Source: Phorcus lineatus
Taxonomy: Eukaryota > Mollusca > Gastropoda > Trochida > Trochidae
Reading direction: 5' to 3'
Length of the DNA stretch: 64,000 bases
Assembly: GCA_921293015.1 (NCBI GenBank)
Contig: OV121087.1
Coordinates: 41,650,630-41,714,629 of the forward strand
Shown here: positions 61,650-64,000 of the stretch, one piece after another
Position numbering within the stretch: position 1 is the first letter of the stretch
Layout: each line of letters begins with the position of its first letter
Notes under the pieces: model-generated
What the model was told of the DNA's origin: nothing
What the model saw: the letters and a program-made list of their open reading frames with translations, nothing else
Database searches by the model: none
Position numbers and translations under genes: made by a program

Positions 61650-61715
61650 TTTAAACATATTTTATTCACATGAAAAGGATTAGGAACAAGTTCTCCAACT
61701 TAGGATATTTAAAAG
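61650..61715 (-). mobile_element. LINE 3'-end relic
   Basis: The plus strand (atttaaacatattttattc, then ggattaggaacaagt and tccaactt) matches 9653-9712, the inferred 3' end of the LINE fragment in gene B intron 5. The orientation is the same (minus). A T-rich run directly before it fits the A-rich tail expected of a retroposed copy. Confidence 0.5.
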
Positions 61716-61979
61716 TTTATTCAAAGTTTCATAACAGAACAATATGCATCGTCTTCCAACTTCATCTCCCTTCAAAAAGATACACTAGCAACACAGAAAA
61801 GCAAGCTAAGTTTGTCTTTTATAACATAAAAAACTTGACCTTGCGTTTTGGTGTAATCTTTTGTACGAAACTGACAATATTTATACATCTATATTTCTAA
61901 GCTATCAGATAGTACATTTCTTTTGTCTTGATTACCATGTGCAATCTAACAAAAACATTTAAATAACATTTATATAATA

Positions 61980-62297
61980 ACAATAATAACAGCTTTCTTA
62001 TACCGCGCATATATCCATGACAAAGCATGCTCAAAGCGCCATGAGTATCATTACCCTGGTGGGATAGTATGTTCGCTGCCGCCGATTAACAAGCGCTCCG
62101 CGCGACCGTATAGGTCCATACTTCCCCTTGTTCAGGTACCCATTTGTACAGCTGGGTGAAGTGAGTGCAAAGTGGATGAAGTGTCTTGCCTAGGGACACA
62201 ACACAGGATGAAATTTTTGGTGTCTCCACCGGGATTCGAACCCGGGTCTCTGGCGTGAGAGGAAAGCATGCTAACCACTACACCACTGTGCTCCACT
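61980..62297 (-). mobile_element. SINE family 2, copy 2
   Basis: The minus strand starts with a clear tRNA-like head: A box TGGTGTAGTGGTTAGCATG and B box GGGTTCGAATCCCGG. The body reads GTGTCCCTAGGCAAGACAC, then TTCACCCAGCTGTACAAA and GGGTACCTG. The end is GGCGCTTTGAGCATGC and ATGCGCGGTATAAG, with a TTATTA-type tail. The body and tail parallel the copy at 37729. The tRNA-like head is not a functional tRNA gene. Confidence 0.78.
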
Positions 62298-63352
62298 TCC
62301 CACCAATTCTTCATGATTTTTAACATCTTTTGAGAGTTTTTGATTTTGAGTTCTGCTCCGAAGATAAAGTTATCTGTCCACATAGTTCAAGCAGTGTTAG
62401 GATAGAGATGTGACAGGATAATCTTTCAAACATTTAAAATATTAAAAGGCACCACTTCAGTAGGTGAGCAACACACATTCAACGTTTCAGATAGATTTGA
62501 CGAGCAGTAATGAAGTTCAATTACGGATAGGAAATGACCACAAACGGTCATACGGATGAACTGACGAACAGACGGACGGGGCGATACATGAACATTAATT
62601 ATGATGTTTGAATGTAAACTTGATTTCTGCTGTGAAACTAATCTTTCTGCAATCAATACAGGAATGGGAATCGGAGATCCACAATCATAAATTCGACATC
62701 GCTACAGGCATTTTCATCAATCCATATGAACCTAAACTACATTTAATATCTAAAGTATTAGTTTTAAATGGTAAATTTAACATTAATTTTTTTAAAAGGA
62801 TATGCCCGTATTCGTCTGCATGATCGGTTAATCTGCTATCAACATCAATTCACAAATATTGAATTAGGAAAAGTAGTGAAGTAAACTGGTTTCCCAATTA
62901 AAATTCATTAAATGAGAGTCATTTCCCTCTGTCTGTGAACATATTATTCAAAGTAGATGTCATATTAATGAAACCTTAGTCATGAAGATTTGCGAATATT
63001 TTAAAGATGTTGATTAAACTTTGCCTTCTTTTCAAAATATGAAACTGTGGATATATTATCTTAGTAAATTAAGGTTGTCTCAAGAATAACTTCGAATTCT
63101 TTTCGAAATATCTGAAGACTTCTGAAACAAGATCACGTAAAATCGTTATCGTTCTGTTTTCCTTTATCATGGCGTCTTACAGCTTCTTTCTTAATTTAAA
63201 AAAAACTCTGATCTTTTCCCTTCATTATCCGATAATAGTGTGTTCATTCAATATTATTCACTAATTAATTAATACAATTGAGTCCTGAAATAGTGAAATG
63301 ATTGTTGTGTTCCGAGACAGCCGAGCAATACGGAATTAACTGTGCAAAATGA
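62298..63352. other. Intergenic, no gene seen
   Basis: AT-rich. A short (gacgga)-like phrase near 62570 faintly recalls the (CGGA)n repeat but is too short to call. Confidence 0.3.
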
Positions 63353-63560
63353 GGCGATGCGATATGAGGTTTAAAGCCGCTTTCAAGAGTTTTCACTTAA
63401 ATCGCGGCGGATAGTATTATTGTTGGGAGAAACCCCGATACACCATTGTGGCTATGCATTGCGGTGAAACCTGCGAGCACCGACTGGAACTAGCAGACCA
63501 TGGGTGTTACTGCACTGAAATTCATAAAGTTGCCGAGTCCCTTGCGGGATTGAATGCTTA
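63353..63560 (-). mobile_element. SINE family 1, copy 5
   Basis: Matches the 3' body of the copy at 34243 (aaagccgctttcaagag, atcgcggcgg, tggctatgcattgcggtgaa, agaccatgggtg) and then the remains of the head junction (aaagttgccgagtcccttgcgggatt). It is 5'-truncated within the tRNA-like head and has an internal deletion. Confidence 0.72.
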
Positions 63561-64000
63561 ACTAGGTTTAATGGGTGTAATATAGCATGATAGAGTGAGG
63601 AACAATATTCAACAATAGTTCAGGTATTAACATGTGTATGAAATTTATTCAAAAAAGAATATAGAGAAAAAAGGGAACGATAGGATGCGGGGAAAGACGG
63701 AAAGGAAGGCATGGTGAGAGGTAGATAGCAGGTTTTTGAACGATTCAAATTTGATATGGCCTCTATCTGTAGACCTGTCCAAATGGGCTGTTTCTACAGG
63801 AGCATGTAAACTCTGCTTTGTATAGCTCTCAGGGACTCTGAGGCACGCTAATCATCAAACCACGATAAGGTTAAGCACTGGGATTTAAATTATAAACTAC
63901 CTAGTGGTTAGGACAGTCGAAAAAAGTGCTTTATCAGACAATAAAGGTTCAGTTTTTTCCTGACGTATCAATTAAATGACGTCATATCCGCTCTTCCCCG
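63561..64000. other. Window end, no gene seen
   Basis: No exon, repeat or RNA gene recognised in the last 440 bases. Confidence 0.35.

Noticed and set aside
62222-62297. tRNA gene on the minus strand
   Set aside because: Good B box and A box, yet it continues into a SINE body and trinucleotide tail; no proper acceptor stem.
1-64000. CRISPR array or prokaryotic operon
   Set aside because: No evenly spaced direct repeats with unique spacers and no bacterial-type gene packing; genes have spliceosomal introns.

Overview
The window looks like nuclear DNA from an animal, most likely a mollusc and perhaps a gastropod. It is AT-rich and gene-poor. Genes are split into short exons with GT/AG introns of 0.3-3.4 kb, and interspersed repeats are common. 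The gastropod guess rests mainly on a tRNA-headed SINE family whose 3' end reads like the 'GCGGCGTTAAAC...CTCACC' tail I know from gastropod repeats. That is recall, not a search result.

Layout. (1) 1-17.6 kb: a head-to-tail array of three plus-strand fasciclin (FAS1) genes. Gene A is present only as its last two exons. Genes B and C are complete six-exon models that predict secreted proteins of about 300 and 307 aa with two FAS1 domains each. Equivalent exons have the same or nearly the same length and the same phase. Gene B's intron 1 holds a tandem duplication with a decayed copy of the start of exon 2. (2) 17.6-20.4 kb: no gene seen; one SINE. (3) 20,372-26,621: a nearly full-length, young-looking LTR retrotransposon on the minus strand, with 569-bp LTRs and 4-bp target duplications. 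Its integrase lies upstream of its reverse transcriptase, the Gmr1-type order within Ty3/Gypsy. (4) 28.5-32.6 kb: a lipocalin (apolipoprotein D-like) gene of four exons, 190 aa. (5) 32.6-49.3 kb: no complete gene seen; SINEs, short fold-back elements and one isolated signal-peptide-like exon. (6) 49.6-54.9 kb: a minus-strand, four-exon Crypton-type tyrosine recombinase (DUF3504) gene. All splice phases agree and the catalytic boxes are visible, but exon 2 has one in-frame TAG. Its first intron holds a non-coding 2.7-kb element with terminal inverted repeats and a 7-bp target duplication. (7) 55-64 kb: no gene seen; fold-back elements, SINE and LINE pieces.

The three gene groups show no shared pathway. 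FAS1 proteins and lipocalins are typically secreted, acting in matrix/adhesion and small-ligand carriage, while the recombinase gene is transposon-derived. I found no prokaryote-like system, CRISPR array, rRNA or true tRNA gene. The observations most worth following up are the integrase-first LTR element, the 2.7-kb terminal-repeat element, the recombinase gene with one stop, and the FAS1 array with its exon duplication and optional exon extension.
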